Source: Apiotrichum sp. Y4204 (lineage: Eukaryota; Basidiomycota; Tremellomycetes; Trichosporonales; Trichosporonaceae). From it: a DNA stretch of 64,000 bases. A program made the position numbers and the translations under genes. The notes under the pieces were generated by a model. It saw only the letters and a program-made list of their open reading frames with translations. It had not been told where the DNA came from and did not search any database. The stretch spans positions 992,001-1,056,000 of the forward strand of contig JAMYHL010000002.1 in NCBI GenBank assembly GCA_025531455.1, read 5' to 3'. Shown here in pieces: positions 45,374-55,210 of the stretch (the stretch's first letter is position 1; each line of letters opens with the position of its first letter).

Positions 45374-46244
45374 TCAGTCCTGGGCCGCGACCTGCTCTCC
45401 CTCCAACACCTCCATCTCGTCCACCTCGAAGACGAACGCATCCTCACCGGCGGCAACACCCTCCTCGATCTCCTCGTGCTCACGCTCGCGACGGGCACGC
45501 GCGGCGATCGCCTCGGCAAGCGCCGTGTCGGAAGCGGTAACCCACTGGCGAACGAGTTGCACAGCCTCCTCGAACTCGACGTCATGGATCACCGGGCGCG
45601 CCGGGAGCTCGAGCTCGAACGCGCGGTTCCGGTCGTCGCAAGTAAGAACCACCTACAATTAGCTATCACGAACACGATCCCCTTACCTTCAACACGTGAC
45701 GCAGGGCATCCTGAGTGGCCACCGGCAACTCAAGGTTGTGGTGGCGCGCGTCACGCTCGGCGAGCACCACAGGCCGGATGAACTCCTTCCTCTTCTCGAC
45801 AGGAATGATGATACGCGTGCGAGCACGCAGTGCACCGGCCACGCGCAGCGAGCAACCACGGTGGTCCACCATACAACGAAGACAACTATGGCATCAGCAA
45901 CTCGACAGTAATCGTACGTACCCGTTAATTGGCTTCCATTGGTTGTTCTTCTTCTCCATCGGACTATAGCAGTTCTTCTTGAGCGAAGTGCAATGCGCAC
46001 AACGATCAGCTTCTGCCTTGTTAGAACTATTCCATAGTACGAGAACGAACTTACCAGCAACGCCGCGAATAACAACCCCATGCAACTTGAGGCCATCCGA
46101 GTACGCGCGAAGGTTCTTGCGCGCCGAGGCCGACTTGGTGTTCTTCTGCGCTTTTTTAAAGCGCGCTTGAAGAGCGGCTAGACCAACCGAGCCGGCCGCG
46201 GGGACGAACGAATTGACGTTACGATAATTCTTCGAGCGAACCAT
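45374..46244 (-). CDS. antisense spliced gene inside the retrotransposon, putative zinc-cluster protein
   Basis: Minus-strand exons 46055-46244, 45922-46012, 45687-45885 and 45374-45652; introns 42, 36 and 34 nt with GTAAGT, GTACGT and GTAAGG donors and CTAAC-, CTGAT- and CTAAT-type branch sites. They give 252 residues. The first ~65 are basic and Ala/Ser-rich. Spliced exons 2-3 then create two C-x2-C-x6-C clusters, CAHCTSLKKNC and CLRCMVDHRGC, about 21 residues apart, suggesting a metal-binding module like a fungal zinc cluster. A domain with RIIIPVEKRKEFIRPVV and a C-terminal helical, Glu-rich part follow. It lies wholly between pol and the 3' LTR. Antisense orientation lets its introns survive retrotransposition. 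Function unknown; possible DNA-binding or element regulator. If the first intron is retained the frame also stays open. Confidence 0.78.
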
Positions 46245-46536
46245 GGCGAAGAATGAGCGTTGAAGAGAATGTTGCAAGAACAAGAGAAGGATCGTGAGAA
46301 CCTGGGTTAAGTATCGTGAGGCCGACACACACGCCCGCACAACGCTGCATCATCCTCGATGTCCTTCATGCCTCTCGCATCATCCATTCTCACATCATCG
46401 ACGAACTACACACACGCCCCCACCATCACTCGTCCGCGCCAAGCCACAACGACCTGCGCCCTTCGATCTACTCAGACATCATCCTTAATACGCATCCCAC
46501 CTCGCGGATTACCTCTTCGTCTTCGATCTCTCCTCT

Positions 46537-46549
46537 AGAAAGGGGAGGA
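46537..46549 (+). other. polypurine tract
   Basis: AGAAAGGGGAGGA ends exactly at the first base of the 3' LTR, the expected primer for plus-strand DNA synthesis. Confidence 0.88.
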
Positions 46550-46953
46550 TGTCATGCCCTGCAAGACAAGCACGCGATGCGCGCCGAAGATCACCGAGCC
46601 CCGTGGGGACTCCACGAGCATCGGTCGAAACCGAGAAGTCCGTTCTCGAACTCCACGCGCGCCGATGCCCTCGTCGGACCATCCGCAGAGGAGCGCTCCA
46701 CCTTCGGCGTCGGTTAAGCGGAAGAAGCGAAGCGGGGTAGACAGCTCAATCTCGAACTCGACAAGTTCGAGATCTGACTATGGGGACCCATACGATATAT
46801 AAGACGAGCAATTCGAGCTCGAACCAGGTAGCAAATGTATATCTTGCATTTCTCATACGAACTTTCCTACAACCGACTGCAGTCTCCTTTGTACTTAGTT
46901 ACCTCCGTGGGCTCCTGCCGCCATCGGGATCCCTAGACACTCCCAGTCTTACA
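46550..46953 (+). repeat. 3' LTR
   Basis: 404 bp, same ends as the 5' LTR and one base different (T at 46924 for G at 39870). Confidence 0.97.
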
Positions 46954-46958
46954 CACTC
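46954..46958. repeat. target-site duplication, right copy
   Basis: cactc, as at 39491-39495. Confidence 0.95.
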
Positions 46959-46969
46959 TAGTCCCTCTA

Positions 46970-48466
46970 TCACAGCTTGGCCCGCGCAGGATCCTGAGTC
47001 TCGATCTGGGTTGCCGCATACGAAGCGGCGATATCCTCCGGCGACGTCCCCCACGCGCCAGCAGCAAGGGTCTGGAGGAACCGCCTGGCGCCAGCAGTAA
47101 CGCCCGCCGGACTTTCCTGCAACACCAAATGCTGCGAGCCGGGCAGGCGCTCGTTGCGCGCAAGCGGCGGGCGCCAGACATACTCGTTCGTGACTGCCTT
47201 GCCGACCATGGCTGTGCCGGCCATGAAGAACGCCGTCGGGACAGTGACGGCGGGCAGCCGGTCCCAGCAGCGCGTGGACGCGATCGGCTCGCAGAACACC
47301 GAGGCCTCGGCCCACCGCGGCGTCGCGAGCGTGACTCCTCCCGAGGGCTCGTCGACCAGCCCGTGCGAAACTGTCAGAGCGACGATTTCGGGGTCCCACC
47401 GCTGGTAGAACGGCAGCGAGAGGAGGCTCGCGCGCGCGGCGACACGCGACTCCCACCAGTCGCGACGCTTCAGCGCGCCGAGTACCCGGCTGTGGTGGTG
47501 CGTTCCGGGCGTCAGGGACTTTTCTAGGGATCTCTCATCTGGCCGGATGAGGGGATCAACAAGAAACAGGCCGTCGAAGAGGTCGGGCCGCGTCGCCGCC
47601 GCTGCGATATGGCCTACCCCTCCGAACGACGAGCCGAACCCGATGACCTTGACCGGCGGCGCGGCGTCGCCCCACCACAGCTGCCACGGCGCGTCGTTCC
47701 CATGCTCCTCGGCGGCCTTGACGGACGGCAGGACGTGCTGCACAAAGTTGAGAATGTCGCGGCCCGTGTCGTCCCAGGTCTCGCATGGCCCGATGAGCCC
47801 GGCATTCAGGTCCATTGAGAGCCCGTGCGTCGCGTCGTCGATAAACCATACGTCGTCAATCCTGATCGAGACATCTCCGAGCGGCGTTCCGGTGCCGTAC
47901 TGTTCAGCCGGAGCAGTCTTTTGCAGAAGATCGCGGAGTACCGGGTGCCAGTGCTGCGGTCAATTTTTGGGCGGCAAAGATGGACTCACTTCCTTCTGCA
48001 TCCCGTTCGCGTGGGTGCATACTATCGTCGCTCCGCCGCAGGGCACGCTTCTTCTCCATCTCTCAACGCCAAGGAAAAGACCCGGCGGTTTCGGCCTCTC
48101 CGCCTCAGCCTCTTCAATACTCCATTCGTGTGCGTCGTACCGCTGCATAACGCAGGACCGGAGCTCGCGCGCAAGGCGCTCATTCCGCGCCTCCTTGTCC
48201 TTATCCACCGCTGGGTCTCCAAAGGGCTGCGAGTCACGGTTCAGCTTTCCATGCGCCTCGCGCAGCTGGCGGGGGTACGCTGCCGGCGCGGCGTGGAACG
48301 AGCGCACCCATCCCTCCGGCAGTGGGGCGAGCGGCTCATGCGGGGGCGGCGCGGGCGCGAGGTTTCCTGGATGCGGCTGCAGGGGGAGGAAGTGCGCCGG
48401 GACGAGCGGTGATGGCGGGATCTCGGAGGGGCCTGCGAAAGGCGGATAGTGGTCGATAACGCGCAT
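46970..48466 (-). CDS. alpha/beta hydrolase with peroxisomal targeting signal
   Basis: Minus-strand exons 47990-48466 and 46970-47953; 486 residues. A Pro-rich N-terminal region of about 80 residues is followed by TIVCTHANGMQKEHWHPVL, the oxyanion-side loop of fungal hydrolases of the LPX1/AKT2 type. The nucleophile elbow is GFGSSFGG (Ser about 268). VDPLIRP follows as the next strand. The C-terminus is AKL, a good PTS1 tripeptide, so import into peroxisomes is likely. The family includes yeast peroxisomal lipase Lpx1 and related esterases; substrate here is unknown. The stop codon lies 16 bases from the end of the retrotransposon 3' LTR, so its polyadenylation region may now be retrotransposon sequence. 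Confidence 0.85.
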
Positions 48467-48900
48467 GATAGAGGGTCTGAGCTGGCGATGGTCGTCGGCG
48501 TCGCGGTCGTCGGTCGTGTATTTGAGGCTGTCGGGAGACGGGTATTGCCGGTGGTCCCCGTGCAGGATCGGATGTTACCGAAACCCGTTCCGACCAGCAT
48601 CCCACATATCCCACGCCACCCAGTCTGTCTCAAACATCAGAGACCAGTCGGTTTAGACAGCGTGATGTGAACGTGGTAAGCACGGTCGTCTTTGATCCAA
48701 CGGCCAACAAAATCGAAGGGCGTGATGTTTTAGGCATGATACGGCCGACAGGAGGAGTGGCTCCTGATAACACGTCGGATCTCCAATACCGAACACCGAC
48801 ACAATCTGCTGTGAAACGTAGTGACAAACCATTTTGGCAACTGGTGCAGGCCAACATTTCCATCTTGACAACCCTCCACTCACCATCTGTGCTGACAGCA
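48467..48900. promoter_or_regulatory. divergent promoter, hydrolase / thioesterase
   Basis: About 430 bases between head-to-head genes. No gene or clear motif recognised. Confidence 0.35.
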
Positions 48901-49545
48901 ATGTTTCGTCCCGCCCTAACCGCCCTCCGACCGCTACTCCCACGGACCGCGCCGGCGGTCGCACGCGCTCAGCTCTCTCGGCCCACCCTCGAGCGCCAGC
49001 TGCACGCGTCAGCCATCCGGTACCACATCAGCAACTACAACCTCGGGGGCATGCGGCCCGCAACGGAGGCGGAGGCGGAGGATTTCCAGGAGAAGACGCC
49101 TGCGGGCTTTGGGCGCGCGCACGGCGTGGCGACGACGGTGCGTCCGTTGGCGTACGACACTGTTCCGCCAGTAAACAACCGCGGGGGCCGCGACGTGCGC
49201 GGCTGGCGCACAGTGTACGAGGGGACGGTCGCGCCAAACTGGGCCAACACCCACGGCACGATGCACGGCGGGTGCGCCGCCTGGCTCACGGACAACCTTA
49301 CCGGCCGTGCGACCGAGGCGCTTGGCACCGAGCAGTGGTGGGGCACACCACCAGTTAGCATCACCCTCGACATGACATATTTCTCCCCGGCGCGGATTGG
49401 AGACAAGGTCACGATTCTCGTTACGGTCGAGCGTATCGCGGGGTCCATCGCACATACGCGCTGCGATATCTTCCATGCTGCGTCTGGGGAGCGTGTCGCG
49501 AGCGGCACGCATGTGCTCATGTGGAAAATGCCGAAGGGAAAGTAG
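48901..49545 (+). CDS. mitochondrial hotdog-fold acyl-CoA thioesterase (PaaI/ACOT13-like)
   Basis: Single exon, 214 residues. The start at 48901 is the first ATG of a segment with a strong mitochondrial presequence (Arg/Ala/Leu rich, MFRPALTALRPLLPRTAPAV). The 4HBT hotdog domain has WANTHGTMHGGCAAWLTDNL, the family H-G-G turn with downstream catalytic Asp, then VSITLDMTYFSPARIGD and IAHTRCDIF, the usual strand order. It would hydrolyse acyl-CoA thioesters in the matrix. An upstream in-frame extension from 48667 exists but has no ATG context and lacks leader character. Confidence 0.87.
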   Translation: MFRPALTALRPLLPRTAPAVARAQLSRPTLERQLHASAIRYHISNYNLGGMRPATEAEAEDFQEKTPAGFGRAHGVATTVRPLAYDTVPPVNNRGGRDVRGWRTVYEGTVAPNWANTHGTMHGGCAAWLTDNLTGRATEALGTEQWWGTPPVSITLDMTYFSPARIGDKVTILVTVERIAGSIAHTRCDIFHAASGERVASGTHVLMWKMPKGK

Positions 49546-49965
49546 AAGGCGTGGGGGGGTGATTAGACTTTGTACAGCCGTGGGCTGCCATGAATGGACC
49601 AGCTCCACGCTCACACGATTCTTGGAAAAGATCACTTAATCATACCGGATTGATTAATTGCATCGAGAGGATCCACAGAACCAACAGATGATAAGAATCG
49701 ACGGATCTGCAGAGTCCGTTCTCATGTTCTTGTCGCCATCTAGTTCCGCTCATCCGGTCATGCCGCGCAATTCCGCGATCCGCGAGTTCACAACGCCACA
49801 CTACCACACTCGGGGGATCTGGAAGGCGTCTTGTTGGAACGGCCCATACGTCCTCACGCTCTGGGTCCGAGCTCTGACCGCGCCATACAAAAGCCATGCC
49901 ATCACACTCACTTCTCATCTTCTCACTTCCCCACTTCCGAGACTAACACCTATATCTCGCACACG
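49546..49965. other. intergenic region
   Basis: 3' flank of the thioesterase and promoter of the F-box-like gene. Nothing recognised. Confidence 0.35.
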
Positions 49966-51319
49966 ATGCGCACGAAACGGAAACGGAAAGCGAAACTGGA
50001 ACCGAAACCGAAATCGAAACCGATCGACCGCCACCGAACGGCCGCGCCGCGCGCGCCGCGGGTTCCACCCACCCCGCCCGCGGCAGTCTCCATGGTGCTC
50101 GACTCGCAGTCCTTCCCGCACATTCTCGACGCGATCGTCGACGCCGCCCCGCCCGAGACGTACCCCGCCCTGCGGGCGACCTGCCGCGCGCTGCATAAGA
50201 AGTTTTCCGCAAGGCTGTACGAACATTTCCTGCTGCGCAGGGCGTGGCGCGTGGTGGACGACGAGAAGCACGGGATATGTCTTTCAAACCACCCGGAGGC
50301 AATGGTTCCGACTTCTGCGGGTGGGAATACCCCGAGATTGCAGATCACCAGGGGGACGAGCAAGGCCGCGTGGCTCGCCCACCCGGAGGGACAGCTGGTC
50401 TGGGACCGAATTGTCGAGAACACGCGGGTGATCGATAACTCGCGATATCTCAAGTGTTCAGATCTTGTGAACGAAATCAAAAACGACCTCACGCTGCGGC
50501 ATCACAATGTGAATGTCATGAAGGGAAAGATGCGTTGTCTCTGCCACCGCAAGGCCGGCACGACGGTTGTGCGGTTCCATGACGTCGTCCCCAGGCCCGG
50601 GCAGAAGCAGCAGGACACAAAGTTTACTCTTCGGACCGGGACTGAGTGCGAGCACGACCAGCCGCGCCCATTCAGGCGCGACGTGCACTCCATCCGCATC
50701 GACACGCGATACCCCAACCTTCGCTTCACCCGCTTGCGTCACCTGTGGATCTACCCCAGACAGAGTCTCGCGCGGGACGAGCTCGTCTTCATCTTCACCC
50801 CGACGAAACTTATGCGCGGCAAGGCGGACCCCGAACTTCCCTACCTCCCGCTAGAGCTCGGACTGATTCATGACTCCGTGGGCATCTACGGCAAGCAGCG
50901 TGGAGATTTGGTGTTTGTCGGGCTCGAGACGCTGGAACCCACGTGGGTCGGCCAGACCTTCCCTACTACTACTCCGACCGCCGACCGTTTGTCGTTCATC
51001 AAAGAAGCGATTCTCGACTACTGGAGGGTGAATGAAACGTTCGGTTCGAGGAAACCCGGAGAAAGGGTCAGAAGCGGGAAAGGAGGCCGAGTTGGAAAGG
51101 TTGCGCGGGCAGCTTCATGTCATCTCGCATGCCGCATACCGCCAGCGTGTGGGGAAAACCGCGTACGATCTCCACACCATTCCGCCGCCGCACCATCCAT
51201 CCCCCACCAAATACAACGTGCCAGACTATCCCCTGCTCGAACACTTGGAGAGGCTTGACAACTGGGGTTATTGGTCGACCTCGGACGTCGATACAGAGGA
51301 CGAACACGAGTACTTATGA
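49966..51319 (+). CDS. F-box-like protein
   Basis: Proposed exons 49966-51027 and 51062-51319, about 439 residues. A very basic N-terminus (Lys/Arg/Pro rich) is followed at about residue 43 by SQSFPHILDAIVDAA...YPALRATCRALHKKFSARLYEHF, the short degenerate F-box pattern common in tremellomycetes, without recognisable LRR or WD repeats after it. The 34-nt intron is supported because the C-terminal frame (RLRGQLHVISHAAYRQRV...EHLERLDNWGY) looks protein-like while the unspliced continuation does not. Its donor GTGAAT and acceptor GGAG are weak, so a one-base assembly error is an alternative. Presumed SCF substrate adaptor. Confidence 0.66.
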
Positions 51320-51808
51320 GGGTGCTATGGCAAGCAGCTCACTTGATCACGTGTGGCCGTCCATGTACCATGCTACCAACTCGGATTCGATCGGGATCGG
51401 GCGTGAATGAAGATGAACAACCGGCAGGCCTCGGCTCCTAATGAGGTTCATAGATTCATAGATTAGATGAAGATAGAGTCGGCGGTGTTGCACTGCCTGT
51501 GTAGGCTGAATACAGACGCCGCCACTGTAGTGAACGCTTTATTTGGAGGGAGACGACCAGGTGGCGGTTGCGTCATAGCCAGCTGTCATTTAGCTCGTCG
51601 ACAACGATCGATCAACCGCCGCCACCGCCACCAAAACTCCCCAACAAAAAGTTGGATCTCCACTTACTCGTACGCGTGCTCATCGCAGTCGCCACCTGCA
51701 ACTTGACAGCACTCATTACTCTACCCCAAGCCGCAAGCTACTGGGCATCACTCCGCACCCCGGTAACCCCACCCAATCCCAATCCCAATCTCATCGCATC
51801 TCACGCAG
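51320..51808. other. intergenic region
   Basis: No gene seen. The distal half is C-rich, a likely promoter and leader for the next gene. Confidence 0.35.
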
Positions 51809-53445
51809 ATGGCGACGCTCGCGGGCTTTGGCCCCCTCGAGCCACTCCACCAACACATCCTCGCCACTGCCTGGCCCCTCGGCTCAGTCCGCAGCGTGCT
51901 CGAGTACTTTATCCTCCCCCTCATTCCTATTTGGTTTCAGGCATACGTCCTCGTCAGCCCGCAACAGCGCGAAACGCGTCCGCTGCGCGCCGCGCTCGCC
52001 GTTCTCGGGCTCGCGCTCATGTGGTATGGGTGGAGTCGGTGGCGCGTCGTCGGTGAGTGAGACATGTGGTATGCGCGGCGCCGTGTCGAGGGCGTCTGTC
52101 TCGAGTGTGTTGGATGCCGAGAGTCTGTCGGTCGCGAGTGTGTCGCGGTATCGAGAGAGTCCGTCGGTTCGGGACGCTGACCGCAGAACTCGAATACAAC
52201 GCCTTCAACAACGGTTTCACCATTGTCTTTCTGCACCTCGGCCTCAAATCCATCGAGTTTGCCCTGCTAAGGAAACACATCAATGACCCGTACATGCGCC
52301 GCGGGCGCAGCCGGGTAGCCGCGGCATTTGACCTCTGCTTCAACTCGCGGCTCGTGTCGCTCGGCAGCGTCGGGCTCGACACTGCTGCCGGCGCGCCGAA
52401 CGAGACTCTCCGGGATGTATCTGTTGAGCGGCATCTTCGGCACGGGAAGAAGCACCGCCACGTCGCGCACGTCCACAGCTCGCACAGCTCGCACAGGCGC
52501 CGCGGCGGCGAGCGCGAGCGGAACGGCGTCCAGAACGGCTCGGCGAACGGCGCAGCTGACGCGCGCGTCCACAAGGTCGTACACAAACACGACACATATC
52601 TTCACAGCGACCTGCACCGCCCAAAGACGCGGGCCGGCGCGATCGCCCGCCATCTCCTACACATGTTCGTGCACTATGCCGTGCTCGACACGCTGTTTGC
52701 GCTCATGCGGCGCACGGGGCCAGACACGCTCGCTGCCGTGCATGCGTGGGTGCAGCCAAATCTGTTTGCGACGTTTCTCCAGCGCACAAGCTTCGTCTTC
52801 CTCCCGGGCCGCCTTGACTGGAGGATACCTACCCCGATCGTGCAGGTTGCGACACAAGGCTCCATCCCCCTCGTCATCTGGCAGGCGCTTAGTGCGGCAT
52901 ACCATGCTGGTGCGGCCCTCGCGCTCGCCACGACGCTCTGGGAAGTGCAGTCGTGGGACGTCGATCTCTTCGACGCGCCGTGGAAGGCTGACTCGCTGAT
53001 TGACCTCTGGGGCAGGCGGTGGCACCAGCTGTTCCGCCACCAGTTTATCATTCTCTCGAGCGCGACGGCCTCCCTCCTCAGACTTCCAACGACGCCATTC
53101 ACGCTGTTCCCACTGACGTTCATCTTCTCCGGCGCGCTGCACGCCCTCGGCGAGCTCGCGATGCGGCCGGTACCCAACCCGCTGAAGCTCGCATCCTTCT
53201 TCGTCCTAGCCGGCTTGGGTTGCGCCGTCGAAGTCGCCGTCAAGCGCGTCACGGGCCGCCGCGTCCGCGGGGCCCTCGGCAGGCTCTGGACATGGGCATT
53301 CACCTTCTACACCGGGCGCATAGCCACCGACGCGTGGCTCGACGCCGGTATCGGCGGTAACCGGCTCCTGCCCGACGGCGGCGTCGGGGATTACCTCGCG
53401 CCATGGCTCCTCAGCTGGGCATTTGCACCGTACGAGCGGACATAA
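51809..53445 (+). CDS. MBOAT/wax-synthase-like membrane acyltransferase
   Basis: Exons 51809-52052 and 52187-53445; 500 residues. Several hydrophobic segments are visible (SVLEYFILPLIPIWFQAYVL, LRAALAVLGLALMWYGW, and four or more in the C-half). The key motif is LFDAPWKADSLIDLWGRRWHQLFRHQF, the conserved W-G-R-R-W-H block of the wax synthase domain in fungal and plant MBOAT_2 proteins, where His is part of the active site. SGALHALGEL supplies a second conserved His. A His/Arg-rich loop of about 60 residues interrupts the N-half. It probably transfers an acyl group in the ER, as in lipid or secondary metabolite acylation; substrate unknown. Confidence 0.83.
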
Positions 53446-53655
53446 ACCATCACTTCCACATACCCTGCATGCGGATAGAGACTAGACCCACGATCCAGCC
53501 GACATTAATAATGATCTTATGAACCAATGAGCTGTTGCTGTATGCTGGTCGAGATCGGTGCGGCGAGCGGCGGGCGCGCAGCGCGCAGCGCAACGCGGCC
53601 GTGCGCGCCCGCCCGCTGAGTGGTGCAAATGAGGCTCGAAGCTGCTCACGGGCGC
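53446..53655. other. short intergenic region between convergent genes
   Basis: 3' flanks of the acyltransferase and the EF-hand gene. Confidence 0.3.
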
Positions 53656-55210
53656 TTAAAACTCGTCGGCCCGGATGCCGGCGCGCATCTTGTACTCTGC
53701 CAGTCAGCGATGCTGCACGGCGATGGCTGCCAAGCTCCATTGGTGGAAGACTTGACTGCCACACGAGGTGTTGGTGACAGTTAAGCACTGGCCTACTTGG
53801 CAGCTTTCACACAGTTGGCTGAGGACTCACTGTACGGTGCGTCAGCGCGGATGCGCTCCTGGTGCGAGTGGCGGTTACGCGCCCGGGCGGGGTCGCTGGG
53901 AGGGTCCTGGAGGCGTGCGGGTAGGTTCCTGCGCGCTGCCCGGGCGGCGCGCTCGGCCCTGTCCTCAATCACCTGTCCGTTGTCCGCCAGGGCGTCGGGC
54001 CCGTCCCCCTCCGCGTGTGCGTGGCTGTCCAGCGGGTCGACGGGCGCCGCGTGCTCCTTCCCCAGGTCAGCATTGGCCGGGAGACCCTCGAAGATGCGCT
54101 GGCGCGCGTCCTCCTCGCTCTCAATGTGCCCGTGGTCTGCCGTCAGTGGGGAATGGCGGCCGTGGCTCACGCTTAAAGTGCTCAATGTCTGCGGTGTCAG
54201 TGTGGTAATGAGGAAAAGCGCTTACCCTCCGGGTGGTTGTATGACTCGTCCGTTTGTGTCTCGGGCGTGTTGTGGTAGAGCTGGTGTTAGCCGTGCCATT
54301 GGTATTCTCCGCGAGCTCGAGGACTCTTCGGACCGGTGCGTACCTCTTCGTGGTGCAGGAAGCTGCGGGTCAGTGATTGTTCAGGAACTGGTGCCCAGAC
54401 TCACTACTCCGATTCCTCATCGTAGTGGTGTCCGAGGTGTGCGTGCTCGGGGAACACGGGCAGCGAGTTGGCGCCTGCGGAGACGAACTCCTCCTGTGTG
54501 ATCCAGCCTGTGGTTAGTTGCGTCCGACAGAGGAGTCCGACAATGGAGCAGTGCCAGAGCGGGAAACAATGTGTCAGAGACATGTCCTCACGGCAGGGGA
54601 GTCCGCTGCTTGAGCACAGGAAGTCGCTATCCGAGACTGTGCCTCAATCACATGGGCGACCCCGAGCGCAGGGACGACAGGGGTCACTGTCTAGCGAGCT
54701 CCCAGCTCCCAGCTCCTGTCTCTTCCCTACCCCTACTCACCATCGCCGTTCTTGTCAAGCTTCTCAAAGACGGCATTCACAATCTTATCCTCGAGGCCGT
54801 CCGGGATCTTGTGCTCGGGCTTGCGGTTGAGCACGCTGTGGTGCCGCAGGCCGTAGATGGCTGCCACCTCGTCGCGGTCCCACGACCCGTTGCTGTCCAG
54901 GTCGTGCAGTTTGAAGAAGGCGGCCAGGTCAAAGTTGTCGATGTGGTGCTCGGTGCGCATCTGGTGTAAGCCTGTGACTTGGGAGTGCAAGGGCCGAAGC
55001 GGAGTGAGGGCGGCAGCAGCAGCAAAAGCTCGACGGCCCGGTGAGCCCATGCCTTGAGGCTATCTTGCGTCATGTAGCTGCGCGACCCCGCAGTCCACTC
55101 ACATGACGCTCGGCGTATCCGGCATTAGGGTCGTCCTCGCCGTGGCCCAGAGAGTGGTCGCCGTGCGCGAGCGCAAGCGTCGCGAGGAGGAGGGGCAGGA
55201 GACGTGTCAT
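53656..55210 (-). CDS. SSP120/nucleobindin-like secretory EF-hand protein
   Basis: Eight minus-strand exons: 55103-55210, 54741-54960, 54507-54507 to 54405 (i.e. 54405-54507), 54344-54362, 54226-54280, 54171-54188, 53831-54136, 53656-53696; 289 residues. The signal peptide is MTRLLPLLLATLALAHG. The core reads RTEHHIDNFDLAAFFKLHDLDSNGSWDRDE (EF-hand 1) and VFEKLDKNGDGWITQEEF (EF-hand 2), then DIEHFKHHGHIES, matching fungal Ssp120 and animal nucleobindins. Exons of 18 and 19 nt lie in the middle. The last exon gives the C-terminus RAGIRADEF, whose ADEF resembles a weak HDEF-type ER retrieval signal. Calcium binding in the ER/Golgi lumen is expected. Confidence 0.84.

Larger units (their letters stand above)
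39496..46953 (+). mobile_element. complete Ty3/gypsy LTR retrotransposon with antisense cargo gene
   Basis: A 7,458-bp element bounded by TG...CA LTRs of 404 bp and a 5-bp target duplication, cactc (39491-39495 and 46954-46958). Order is 5' LTR, self-priming site, one gag-pol frame, a reverse-strand spliced gene, a polypurine tract and the 3' LTR. RT precedes integrase, which defines Ty3/gypsy (Metaviridae). LTRs differ at one position (G at 39870, T at 46924), so insertion is recent and the element may be active. Its coding sequence is richer in A and in A-ending codons than the flanking host genes. It stops 16 bases from the end of the adjacent hydrolase gene. Confidence 0.97.
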
